DNA from: DASYPP01 sp036006525
GTDB lineage: Bacteria; Gemmatimonadota; Gemmatimonadetes; Gemmatimonadales; GWC2-71-9
Direction of reading: 5' to 3'
DNA length: 64,000 nucleotides
NCBI GenBank assembly: GCA_036006525.1
Contig: DASYPP010000047.1
Location: 1 to 64,000, forward strand
Position numbers and translations under genes: made by a program. Below are positions 34,082 to 40,953 of the stretch, piece by piece. The notes below the pieces were generated by a model. That model was not told the DNA's origin. It did no database searches and saw only the letters and a list, made by a program, of their open reading frames with translations. Position 1 is the first letter of the stretch. Each line of letters opens with the position of its first letter.

Positions 34082-34639
34082 TTACATAGCCAGATCGACT
34101 TTGGGCACCGCGCGCTCCGCGGCATCCTCGATCTCCCAGAGTTCCGCGGGCACCGCCTTGGCCATGCCGGCTACCATGCTGGCCGGGAACTGCATCTGCC
34201 TGGTGTTGTACTGGGTCGCCGTATCGTTATACATCTGGCGCGCAAAACCGATCTTGTTCTCGGTGCTGGTCAGCTCTTCCTGCAGCTGGGCGACGTTGCC
34301 GGTCGCCTTGAGGTCGGGGTACGCCTCGGTCAGCGCGAACAGCCGTCCCAGAGCCTGGGTCAGCTCACCCTCCGCCTTGGCGGTCTGGCCCACGCCGGTG
34401 GCGTTGACCGCCTTGTTGCGGGCCGTGATCACCGCCTCCAGCGTGCTCTTCTCGAAATTCATCGCGCCCTTGACGGTGTTGACCAGGTTCGGAATCAGGT
34501 CGTGCCGGCGCTTGAGCTGGACATCGATCTGTTTCCAGGCGTTGGCCACCTGGTTCTTGAGCGCGATGAGCGCGTTGTAGGTGACCACGAACCACAGGGC
34601 GATGGCCACCAGGACGGCGATGACGATGTAGGGACCCAT
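34082..34639 (-). CDS. lemA: LemA family protein
   Basis: This 185-aa protein has an N-terminal membrane helix (YIVIAVLVAIALWFVVTYN) followed at once by the LemA signature NALIALKNQVANAWKQIDVQLKRRHDLIPNLVNTVKG. A long helical hairpin then runs to the C-terminus (ALGRLFALTEAYPDLKA, the TSTENKIGFARQMYND segment, and ASMVAGMAKAVPAELWEIED). LemA proteins are envelope-associated helical bundles of unclear function, frequently encoded with M48 proteases as here. It lies 11 bases after the MerR-like gene, so it may belong to the AraC-receiver-MerR transcript. Confidence 0.93.
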   Translation of the reverse strand: MGPYIVIAVLVAIALWFVVTYNALIALKNQVANAWKQIDVQLKRRHDLIPNLVNTVKGAMNFEKSTLEAVITARNKAVNATGVGQTAKAEGELTQALGRLFALTEAYPDLKATGNVAQLQEELTSTENKIGFARQMYNDTATQYNTRQMQFPASMVAGMAKAVPAELWEIEDAAERAVPKVDLAM

Positions 34640-34650
34640 GCGAGCCTCGT

Positions 34651-35307
34651 TCAGGGAGTGGAATCGGCGTTGTCCGGTATGAGGCTGTGCAGGGCCCCCC
34701 GGAATGCCGCGAGTAAGGTCGCCTCATCCGGGGGATGGCGGAAGAGGGGATGGCGCTCGTCGATCAGGACCTCGATGCCGGGCCCCAGGGTTACCCGGCG
34801 GCAGGCGGTGACCCGGGCCTCGCTGGCGTCCTCGGCGTGGGCCCAGTCCTGGATGACCCGGCCCACCTTGCCCCGGGGCGCGCCGCTCTGAACCAGCGTA
34901 ATCCGGGAAGGTCCCGGCAGGTTGGGGCCCAGGGCGGAAGCCACCCGGCGTTCCAGCACGTCCCCCGCCTGGTCGCCCAGGTCGCGGGTGATGGCGCCGA
35001 GGGTAGCGCCTTCCATCTGGCGCTGCTTGATCGCGAGGACCTGGAGCAGGTGGCGATAGGAATAGATCGCCGCGGTCCCGCGCCCTTCCGGCGGGCTGAC
35101 CAGCCCCTGGGCGACATAGAACCGGATGGTGCGTTCACTGGGGCGGGCACGGGCGGAGACGTTGAGCGGAAAGACGCCGGAAGCTTCGAGGATGGCGCCG
35201 GCCAGCGCAGACAGGTCCCGAAGGCTCCAGGGCGCCAGGGCGCGATACTCCCGGAGCACTCGCAGCGGATCGGCCCCGGTGGTCCCGGGAAGCCGCGGCG
35301 CAGTCAT
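34651..35307 (-). CDS. MerR-like transcriptional regulator
   Basis: This 218-aa DNA-binding protein has a MerR-type winged helix at about residues 50-105. The pattern ERTIRFYVAQGLVSPP, then the wing GRGTAAIYSYRHLLQVLAI, corresponds to the usual xRTIRYYexxGLl and YRxYsxxdlxrL. The linker KQRQMEGATLGAITRDL is the start of the dimer helix. The C-terminal 100 residues (LVQSGAPRGKVGRVI...RRVTLGPGIEVLIDERHPLF) are an unidentified beta-rich effector domain without the metal-binding cysteines of classic MerR. Its ATG overlaps the stop of the upstream receiver gene by four bases, indicating co-translation. Confidence 0.83.
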   Translation of the reverse strand: MTAPRLPGTTGADPLRVLREYRALAPWSLRDLSALAGAILEASGVFPLNVSARARPSERTIRFYVAQGLVSPPEGRGTAAIYSYRHLLQVLAIKQRQMEGATLGAITRDLGDQAGDVLERRVASALGPNLPGPSRITLVQSGAPRGKVGRVIQDWAHAEDASEARVTACRRVTLGPGIEVLIDERHPLFRHPPDEATLLAAFRGALHSLIPDNADSTP

Positions 35308-35714
35308 CCCTGGCCGTTGCCGAGCTTGGGTTCGGACCGGCCGGATTCCCCAGGCAGCACCGCGAGGATCATCTGATGAAGCGTTTCGAAATTGAATGGC
35401 TTGTCGAGCAGGGGCCGGTGCTTCAATTCCTCCGACCAGTCCCGCGAGGCGCCATCGGGGTCGCCGCTCATCAGGATGATCCGGTCCCGCAATTCCGGCC
35501 AGCGCCGCACAATGGCGACGAAGAGGGCGTCGCCCGCCATGAGCGGCATCCGGATATCCAGGAGGATCGCGTCAAACCGGTCGTGCGCGAGCAGCTCGTA
35601 GGCGGAATCGCCGCTCCCGGCGGACACCGCGTCGTACCCGAAATGGCGCAGCGCGCGCTCCAGGGCGCGGCGCACTGCGAGTTCGTCGTCCACGATTAGC
35701 ACACGGTACGTCAT
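35304..35714 (-). CDS. Single-domain response regulator
   Basis: This 136-aa receiver shows YRVLIVDDELAVRRALERAL (acidic pocket), FDAILLDIRMPLMAGDAL (phospho-acceptor Asp), and HRPLLDKPFNFETL (conserved Lys). No output domain is present. Both ends overlap neighbouring genes by ATGA junctions (AraC-type regulator upstream, MerR-like downstream), so the three proteins are made together. It could relay phosphorylation to one of the two DNA-binding partners. No histidine kinase is nearby. Confidence 0.92.
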   Translation of the reverse strand: MTYRVLIVDDELAVRRALERALRHFGYDAVSAGSGDSAYELLAHDRFDAILLDIRMPLMAGDALFVAIVRRWPELRDRIILMSGDPDGASRDWSEELKHRPLLDKPFNFETLHQMILAVLPGESGRSEPKLGNGQG

Positions 35715-36487
35715 GATGCCGCCTGGCGCAGACTGGTGAAATAACGCTTGGTGACCAGGGCCAACGCCTCGTCGACCGTCAGGCTCAGCCGCAACTCGCC
35801 GGCCGTGACACCAAATACTTCCTTGAACTGGTTCTGCAGGCTGCGGGTCTTTCCGTACCCCAGCTTGAGCGCGACGTCCTCCACCGTGTATCCCGGGTCC
35901 TGGAGCAGCCGGTGCGCATAGAGCAACCGGGCGAGCACCAGGACCATGCGGGGCGAGGGCAGGCCCATTTTCGCGAACCAGCGTTCGCAGGTCCGCCGCT
36001 GCAGTCCCATCCGGTACGCCAGCGCCGTCACTGAGCCCGCATCGGGCGGCGCGTACAACATCGTCTCCAGCGTCTGCCGCACCCGGCCCGGCAATCCTTC
36101 CAGCAATCCCTCCAGCGCCTGGATCACTTTGCGAGAGGCGCTCTCTTCCAGCTCATCACGGAGCACCGCGCGAAGCGCCGCGGGTGAATCGTCGAACCGG
36201 GCGAAAATCACCCGGCGGATCCCGATCCGTCCCAGCTCCAGCAGCACACCCGCCGTCTCCGGAGAGAGCGTGGTGTAGAGCAGTACCGGCAGCGACGGAA
36301 ATAAAAGCCGCAGCCGTTCGATCTCCCGGGTGCGCGGTGCGTCGCCAAACATCGGGTCCAGCACCGCCGCCTCGACCGGGCGCTGGCGGATCGTGTCTAC
36401 GACGTCGCCCCACGAGGCGAGTCCGACGAAATCGTACAGTTTCGCGTCAGCTGTACGAAGCTGATGCAGTCGGACAGCGGGGACCAT
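35711..36487 (-). CDS. AraC-type regulator with receiver-like N-terminus
   Basis: This protein of about 258 aa has an N-terminal receiver-like fold (PVEAAVLDPMFGDAPRTREIERLRLLFPSLPVLLYTTL) that keeps one Asp but lacks a typical DxxMP context and the acidic pair. A C-terminal AraC double helix-turn-helix follows (residues about 155-235: VTALAYRMGLQRRTCERWF and YTVEDVALKLGYGKTRSLQNQFKEVFGV). The start is taken as ATG 36487; the open frame upstream of it reads through the direct-repeat operator. No good ribosome site precedes it. It is divergent from a tiny secreted-peptide gene, with two 21-bp-spaced repeats between them. Confidence 0.85.
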   Translation of the reverse strand: MVPAVRLHQLRTADAKLYDFVGLASWGDVVDTIRQRPVEAAVLDPMFGDAPRTREIERLRLLFPSLPVLLYTTLSPETAGVLLELGRIGIRRVIFARFDDSPAALRAVLRDELEESASRKVIQALEGLLEGLPGRVRQTLETMLYAPPDAGSVTALAYRMGLQRRTCERWFAKMGLPSPRMVLVLARLLYAHRLLQDPGYTVEDVALKLGYGKTRSLQNQFKEVFGVTAGELRLSLTVDEALALVTKRYFTSLRQAAS

Positions 36488-36506
36488 CGCCAGGAGGAGT
36501 TTCGAA

Positions 36507-36544
36507 TGTCGCAAAAAGGGCCCTCGTTGTCGCAAAATGGGCCT
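36507..36544. promoter_or_regulatory. Tandem operator-like direct repeats (21-bp period)
   Basis: TGTCGCAAAAAGGGCC begins at 36507 and TGTCGCAAAATGGGCCT begins at 36528, exactly 21 bp apart, so both copies lie on the same face of the helix. AraC proteins commonly bind direct repeats with about two helical turns of spacing. The repeats lie 20 bp ahead of the AraC-type gene start and about 70 bp ahead of the divergent small-peptide gene, so they could control both. Binding by this regulator is an inference. Confidence 0.6.
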
Positions 36545-36611
36545 AATTCGCCCACCCCGCGGCCGCGATGTTTGAACTGCCCCCACGAACTTACCGCCAA
36601 GGAGTCGACTG

Positions 36612-36749
36612 ATGTCCACCACCAAGCGTATCGCCCTCGCCCTGCTCGTCGCCACGATGTTCGGAACCGCAGCCTGCGCGGACTCCACGGGTCCCAGGAA
36701 TGATACGACCTGCACGGAGACCCAGGGCACCGGCGGACGGTGCCACTAA
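36612..36749 (+). CDS. 45-aa secreted or lipid-anchored peptide, unannotated size class
   Basis: ATG 36612 follows AAGGAG by seven bases and opens a 45-codon frame. It begins MSTTKRIALALLVATMFGTA, then ACADSTGPRNDTTCTETQGT and GGRCH. The first 20 residues are a complete signal peptide (positive n-region TTKR, hydrophobic core). Cleavage could fall at TAA-C (lipoprotein-like, although the -3 residue is unusual) or at ACA-DST (signal peptidase I). The mature peptide would keep two or three cysteines. It lies next to an operator-like repeat and four bases from the convergent TPR gene. No homologue is known to me. Confidence 0.6.
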   Translation: MSTTKRIALALLVATMFGTAACADSTGPRNDTTCTETQGTGGRCH

Positions 36750-36753
36750 GGCG

Positions 36754-38055
36754 TCAGGCGTACGCTCCTGCGGCGACCAGTTCGCGCAGCCCGGCGGAAA
36801 CCTCGGCAACGGCCGGAGCCATATCGATGGCTTCGGCCGCTGTGACTTTGAGGTCCTGCTCGTCGTGACACACTTCGAGATTCCGGAGCACACGGTCCAC
36901 CCGGAAGTACCACTCGTTCAGCCGACGCTCCTCCGCCATTCCGAGGGCCTCGCGTAACACCGCGCGGGCCCGGCTGTCCTTGCCGAAACGGGCGAAGCCG
37001 ATTCCAACCTTGTACCGGTAGTCGATCGCCATGCTGGGAGGCATCCGAGCTTCAAACGTCCGCGCCTCCTGGCGAAATCGCTCGAATGCGATCCGGTTGC
37101 CGACCGCGGATTCCATCTCCATCAGTTCGAGGCAGGTATTGGCCCGAATGATGAAGCTCGAATCGGAGCTCAGCACCATGTTATAGCATTGCCGCGCGGC
37201 GTCGTACGCGCCGACGGCGCGAAGCCCGATGCCCAGGTCGCCCAGCACCCGGGTCCGTTGCAACTCGTCTCGCAGCGAGAGGAGCGCACGGTACCGGGTG
37301 AGCAGCGCGTCGTGGAGATTGCCCTGCCGGTCCAGCACCACCGAAAGGTCGGAGAGCGCGCGCCCGTGTACGTCGGCCAGCTCCGGGGACCCGGTTTCCG
37401 CGACGACCAGCTCCAGGATCTCGCGCGAAGTCGGGAGATTGCCCTGGCCCCGGAGCACGTTGGCCTTGCCGATCCGGGCCAGCATCACGGTGCCGACATC
37501 CCGCGTCTCAACCCCGGCCTGTTCCGCCAGGTTGTAGGACAGGTTGGCCGGCTCCCAGCGCGCCAGCATCCGGTTCAGCCGGGCGACGAACAGCGCCATG
37601 GTCGCGGCATCCACCGGTGGAATCGCGTCCCGGTAGGTGCGGCCCCCCAGCCGCAGGATGTCGAGCGCTTCCTCGAATCGGCCTTCGTGCTCCAGGTAAT
37701 AGGCATATGCCACCAGCGCCATGCGCAGGATGGCATCCCGGTGCTCCGGCTCGCTGCTCACCGAGTCCACGATACCGCGGGTGTGGGCCACCTCGGTTTC
37801 CTCGGTCGGCAGTTCGACCAGAAACTTCCGAGTGCTCTCCAGCTGCCAGCGGAAACCTTCGATGTCGTCGGGATTGTCGGTGATCGTGAGACGGCGGTCC
37901 ACCAGGCGGGCAACCAGGTACGCGCCCAGCGCGATGCGGGCGGGAACATCGAGGCCTCGCTCCCGTTCGGCGCGGGCGCGGGTCAGGAACGGGGCAAAAT
38001 CGAGATGGTCGGTGGAACTGTCGGAAGTAAAGAGTTCCAGAGCTGAAACCGCCAC
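36754..38055 (-). CDS. TPR-repeat helical protein, function unknown
   Basis: This protein of about 433 aa is built almost wholly from helical hairpins of TPR type. Examples are MALVAYAYYLEHEGRFEEAL with the LRLGG segment, DRQGNLHDALLTRYRALLSL, GDLGIGLRAVGAYDAARQCY, and GIGFARFGKDSRARAVLREA. No signal peptide, kinase or DNA-binding domain is seen. GTG 38055 has GGGAGG upstream and is chosen as start; the frame remains open to 38238 and the extra 61 residues are doubtful. Its stop lies four bases from the stop of the secreted-peptide gene. Cytosolic TPR proteins often act as receptors for other proteins or peptides. Confidence 0.75.
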   Translation of the reverse strand: MAVSALELFTSDSSTDHLDFAPFLTRARAERERGLDVPARIALGAYLVARLVDRRLTITDNPDDIEGFRWQLESTRKFLVELPTEETEVAHTRGIVDSVSSEPEHRDAILRMALVAYAYYLEHEGRFEEALDILRLGGRTYRDAIPPVDAATMALFVARLNRMLARWEPANLSYNLAEQAGVETRDVGTVMLARIGKANVLRGQGNLPTSREILELVVAETGSPELADVHGRALSDLSVVLDRQGNLHDALLTRYRALLSLRDELQRTRVLGDLGIGLRAVGAYDAARQCYNMVLSSDSSFIIRANTCLELMEMESAVGNRIAFERFRQEARTFEARMPPSMAIDYRYKVGIGFARFGKDSRARAVLREALGMAEERRLNEWYFRVDRVLRNLEVCHDEQDLKVTAAEAIDMAPAVAEVSAGLRELVAAGAYA

Positions 38056-38109
38056 CTTGCCTCCCAGAGAATGAACCCCAACGGCACGAGCCCTACGGGC
38101 TAGTATGCC

Positions 38110-38240
38110 GTATGCGGTTCCGCCTAGCAAGACCTCTGGGGGTGAGGGACCTGCCTGGACTGCTCCATCGATCAGGTCCTCCATAATGGCAGGAAGCATG
38201 CCCCCTGGACGACTCCATCGCCATCCACCCAACCGCATAC
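38110..38240. repeat. Structured region with 10-bp inverted ends and a 50-bp-spaced direct repeat
   Basis: GTATGCGGTT (38110-38119) and AACCGCATAC (38231-38240) are exact inverted copies bracketing about 110 bp. Inside, CCTGGACTGCTCCATCG (38154-38170) and CCTGGACGACTCCATCG (38204-38220) are near-identical and exactly 50 bp apart. The block lies between the divergent TPR and prepilin genes. It could be a regulatory region or structured leader; I do not recognise a known riboswitch. Confidence 0.4.
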
Positions 38241-38356
38241 AGCCTATGGACCTGTCACCCGACGCAGGGTTGCAGCCGGTAACCGCTCGCGCTTTTGTGT
38301 TGCGTCCCGCATTCGTTGGATGCCGACCGGCGCATCACTCGACGTTAGACTGGGTC

Positions 38357-38788
38357 ATGCAACGGGGCATGACGTTGATCGAACTGGCCATTGTGCTGGT
38401 GCTTATGGGACTCCTGGCCGGTGCGGCCGGACCCAGTGTCGCCGGCCTGCGAGACCGCTACTTCGTCACCAGCATGGCCAGCGCGGTGGCCAACGCCCAC
38501 AACCGGGCTCGAATCCACGCAGTGATGACCGGTGCGGCCACCGAACTCGAAGTGCGGGCCGATTCGTTGATCGTGCGCAGTATGACCGGAAGTGACACCA
38601 CGCTGGTCTGGGCGGCGCCGGGCCCGGCGAGCCAGGGCATCACCCTGGGCGGCGCTCCCCGGGTCCTGCAGTTCGCGCCCACCGGCGTCACCATGGGCTT
38701 CGCCAACGCCACCTTCGTTCTGACCCGCGGGAGCGGCCACCGCCAGGTTGTCGTGTCACGGCTGGGGCGGGTCCGCGTGCTGCCCTGA
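38357..38788 (+). CDS. Type IV pilin-like/pseudopilin (GspH/FimT-type) protein
   Basis: This 143-aa protein has a class III signal: MQRG followed by MTLIELAIVLVLMGLLAGAA, with cleavage after Gly4 and Glu at mature position 5. The short positive leader plus 20-residue hydrophobic helix is diagnostic of prepilin-peptidase substrates. The C-terminal globular region is beta-rich (FAPTGVTMGFANATFVLTR then VVVSRLGRVRVLP), resembling GspH/FimT minor pseudopilins. It stands alone without pilus assembly genes. ATG 38357 is the only start that gives this leader. Confidence 0.9.
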   Translation: MQRGMTLIELAIVLVLMGLLAGAAGPSVAGLRDRYFVTSMASAVANAHNRARIHAVMTGAATELEVRADSLIVRSMTGSDTTLVWAAPGPASQGITLGGAPRVLQFAPTGVTMGFANATFVLTRGSGHRQVVVSRLGRVRVLP

Positions 38789-38871
38789 ACCCGGCCTCGG
38801 TGGTTTGTTGACGGCACCATCCAGGTTGGGGGGTCCGGAGGCCGGTCTGGCTCCGGACCATTTTCTTGCTG

Positions 38872-39273
38872 TCACCCTCCACGCTTCATTTCCGTCCCGA
38901 CGTTCTCCAATCCGTACTTCCGGAGTTTCGCAAGCATCGTCGATCGGGCAATCCCCAGGATCCGCGCCGCCTGTCGCCGGTTGCCGTGAGTGTGCCGCAG
39001 GGTCAGAGCGATGTGGCGCCGCTCCGCCTCCTCGAGAGAGTCGGGCGGATGGGACCCCGAAGGGTTCAACGCCTCCTGCAACCGGGGCAGGTCCAGTCCG
39101 GGCAACCGCAGGTCGAGGGCGAGAAAATCGAGACCCGGCGTAGCGAGCGCTTCTGCCGCTTCCCCCGGTGTCGCCGCGGTCACCAGCACATGGCCGGCCG
39201 AGCGCAGGATCTCCTCAACCCCTCGGCGCCGCGTGACGTCCGGGACCAGGCTCAGGGTGTGGAACGGAGGCAT
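38872..39273 (-). CDS. Fis-type helix-turn-helix regulator with degenerate receiver
   Basis: This 133-aa protein ends in a Fis-family helix-turn-helix at about residues 82-125 (EEAERRHIALTLRHTHGNRRQAARILGIARSTMLAKLRKYGL), the C-terminal domain normally found on NtrC-type activators. The N-terminal 75 residues resemble a shortened receiver (LSLVPDVTRRRGVEEIL, LDFLALDLRLPGLDL). The sigma-54 AAA+ domain is absent, so it cannot activate sigma-54 polymerase itself. It may be a repressor, a nucleoid factor, or a relic of an NtrC-like regulator. Confidence 0.85.
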   Translation of the reverse strand: MPPFHTLSLVPDVTRRRGVEEILRSAGHVLVTAATPGEAAEALATPGLDFLALDLRLPGLDLPRLQEALNPSGSHPPDSLEEAERRHIALTLRHTHGNRRQAARILGIARSTMLAKLRKYGLENVGTEMKRGG

Positions 39274-39355
39274 CCCCTAAGATAGGCGTTTTTCTGCTTA
39301 CCGGCGGCGGGGATTTGGTACCAACTTTTTGGGCCCGGGATCCCATCTTGTCGCC

Positions 39356-40354
39356 ATGCTGACGCTGACCAGGCTGGATGGCGTGGTGGACCTGAACCGG
39401 CTGGAGATCGGAGCCCCGGTGAGCGAACCGCTCCTGGTCTGGGACGTGGAGCAACGCTCGGCGGGAACCCAGCCGTTCGTGGTCCTCACACTCGGCAACT
39501 GCAAAGGCAGGCTCCAGAGCGCGCCGTTCTGGCCCGAAGACCTGCCCAAGCTGGAAGGTATCGAGCGGGGCGCCGTCGTCAGCGTCCACGGGGAGATCGC
39601 GACCTACCGGGAACGGCGGCAGCTGAAGGTTGCCCAGATCCGGCCGCTCCCCCGAGACGGCGTGGCGTGGCCGGCCCTGATGCCGTCGGTTGGAGATACC
39701 AGAACGTATTGGGACCAGCTGGATCAGTGGCGCCACGGCACGAGCGCACCCCGGCTTCGCTCCGTGCTCGACCTATTCTATGAGGACTCGGAGTTTCGCC
39801 AGGCTTATGGTGAGTGCCCCGCCAGCTTGAGCGGGCATCACGCCAGGCTGGGAGGGCTGCTGCAACACACCTGCGAAGTCGCCCGGATCGGTCTCTGCCT
39901 CGCGGAAACCACGGGAGCGGATCGGGACCTGGTCCTGGCCGGCGCGCTGCTCCATGACATCGGCAAGCTGGAGAGCTATACCTGGAGCGGCACCTTTGCC
40001 ATGACCGACCGGGGTTCCCTTTGCGGTCACGTCGTGCTGGGATCGCTCATGCTGGCAGCTCGGCTGGGCGCGGCCCCACCAACCCTTTGCTCCGGCCCGG
40101 AGCACAACCTGCTGCACCACCTGATCCTGTCACACCACGGATTGCTGGAACACGGCGCGCCCGTCACCCCGATGACGCTGGAAGCCGAGGTGCTCCATTT
40201 CGCCGATAACGCGAGCGCCCGGACGGGCAGCATGGGCGAGGCGCTGGAGGACCCGCAGAATTTTTCGGGAACGGACCCGGTGAGCGCCAGGCCGGTGTGG
40301 CAACTGGATCGGCGGCGGGTGTACCGGGGAAAATCGGATTGGGGGAGAAAATAG
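39356..40354 (+). CDS. OB-fold/HD-domain exoribonuclease-like protein (YhaM type)
   Basis: This 332-aa protein pairs an N-terminal OB fold (residues about 20-105: FVVLTLGNCKGRLQSAPFW...GAVVSVHGEIATY) with an HD domain (residues about 155-300: LGGLLQHTCEVARIGLCLA, LAGALLHDIGKLESY, and HHLILSHHGLLEHGAP). It ends in a short basic tail. The order OB-HD matches YhaM/CbfA 3'-5' exoribonucleases, with comparable length (about 314 in Bacillus). RNA trimming is the likely activity. ATG 39356 follows an AT-poor leader without a strong ribosome site. Confidence 0.87.
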   Translation: MLTLTRLDGVVDLNRLEIGAPVSEPLLVWDVEQRSAGTQPFVVLTLGNCKGRLQSAPFWPEDLPKLEGIERGAVVSVHGEIATYRERRQLKVAQIRPLPRDGVAWPALMPSVGDTRTYWDQLDQWRHGTSAPRLRSVLDLFYEDSEFRQAYGECPASLSGHHARLGGLLQHTCEVARIGLCLAETTGADRDLVLAGALLHDIGKLESYTWSGTFAMTDRGSLCGHVVLGSLMLAARLGAAPPTLCSGPEHNLLHHLILSHHGLLEHGAPVTPMTLEAEVLHFADNASARTGSMGEALEDPQNFSGTDPVSARPVWQLDRRRVYRGKSDWGRK

Positions 40355-40359
40355 AACGA

Positions 40360-40383
40360 CCGCCTAACCCTCAGATTAGGCGG
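40360..40383 (-). terminator. Hairpin terminator, best oriented for the minus strand
   Basis: A perfect 8-bp stem CCGCCTAA (40360-40367) / TTAGGCGG (40376-40383) lies six bases after the YhaM-like gene stop. Reading leftward it is followed by TCGTTCTATTTTCTC, a U-rich tail, whereas the rightward side is C-rich. It therefore fits a leftward transcript better and supports the small leftward gene upstream of it. Confidence 0.55.
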
Positions 40384-40495
40384 CCGTCCCCACATTGACT
40401 ACCCGAGGTCGGAGCATCTGCTGCCGTTCTTCTCTCAGTGCCTTCGGATGGCTGAAGCGCCACTCGGTAAGGCTGGCTGAGGCCTCGGCTTCCAT
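40376..40495 (-). CDS. Candidate 39-aa small protein
   Basis: An ATG at 40495 opens a 39-codon leftward frame reading MEAEASASLTEWRFSHPKAL then REERQQMLRPRVVNVGTAA, with the stop inside the terminator hairpin. The composition (alternating charged and hydrophobic residues, TEWRFSHPKALREERQQ as a likely helix) is protein-like, and a leftward U-rich terminator follows. A GGGG precedes the ATG closely. The frame is open further upstream to about 40580. Evidence is modest; no homologue is known to me. Confidence 0.35.
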   Translation of the reverse strand: MEAEASASLTEWRFSHPKALREERQQMLRPRVVNVGTAA

Positions 40496-40499
40496 CCCC

Positions 40500-40950
40500 A
40501 GGCCGGATGGCCAAATCCCACCTGGTTCGTCATTGTGAGCGCTGCGATTCCGGTCGAGTCGCGGACCGACCTATCGCACGGCACCCCGAGGCGCAGGATC
40601 GGAGCGGATGAAGCACGCGACTGGCTTCATCTGTTCCAGCCGGAGTGATCACCGGGATCGACAGCCACCTGAGCCCTTGGTTGCGTCGGCAGCTTCCCCC
40701 GAAATCCCGCTGGAACACGCCAAACGCTCTTCTGAGAAACGCGGGGTTTCAAAGCGATCTCGTCTGACGGTGAGCCAAAGATAGGGTCCGCTGGTGAACT
40801 CGCAAGTGCCTGTCTTTATTCGGTTTAGCTCACTTCGCGTGGATGATTTGTGGATTGCTAACTCGTGCCGGAACGCATGATTAGCAGGCCTCTCCACAAT
40901 CGTGTGGAGAATGTGTATCAGCGTCCCGAAGCGTTTTGTGGGGAAAATGT
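40500..40950. other. About 450-bp stretch without a confident gene
   Basis: The region has several short overlapping leftward frames with arginine- and cysteine-rich translations that look like shadows. It contains a perfect hairpin TCTCCACA-ATCG-TGTGGAGA at 40891-40910, just downstream of the leftward secreted-protein gene, which may be its terminator. The stretch 40780-40940 is noticeably more AT-rich than its surroundings. I tested it by eye for RNase P, tmRNA, SRP and 6S RNA landmarks and found none. Confidence 0.4.
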
Positions 40951-40953
40951 TGA

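Noticed and set aside
36506..36703. Rightward frame starting at ATG 36506 with an AGGAGGAG ribosome site
   Set aside because: It translates the operator-like direct repeats and then overlaps the secreted-peptide gene out of frame; the product is low-complexity. The strong purine run may be coincidental, but is worth remembering if RNA data show translation there.
38056..38238. N-terminal extension of the TPR protein to an ATG at 38238
   Set aside because: GTG 38055 has a good ribosome site; the extension covers a region with inverted and direct repeats. Part of it (MEDLIDGAVQAGPSPPEVLL) is protein-like, so this is not certain.
40384..40690. Possible structured RNA (6S, RNase P, tmRNA or SRP RNA)
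   Set aside because: No tmRNA acceptor/TpsiC end, no RNase P conserved core, no SRP GGAAG tetraloop region, and no convincing 6S central bubble could be found by eye; part of it reads as a small protein.
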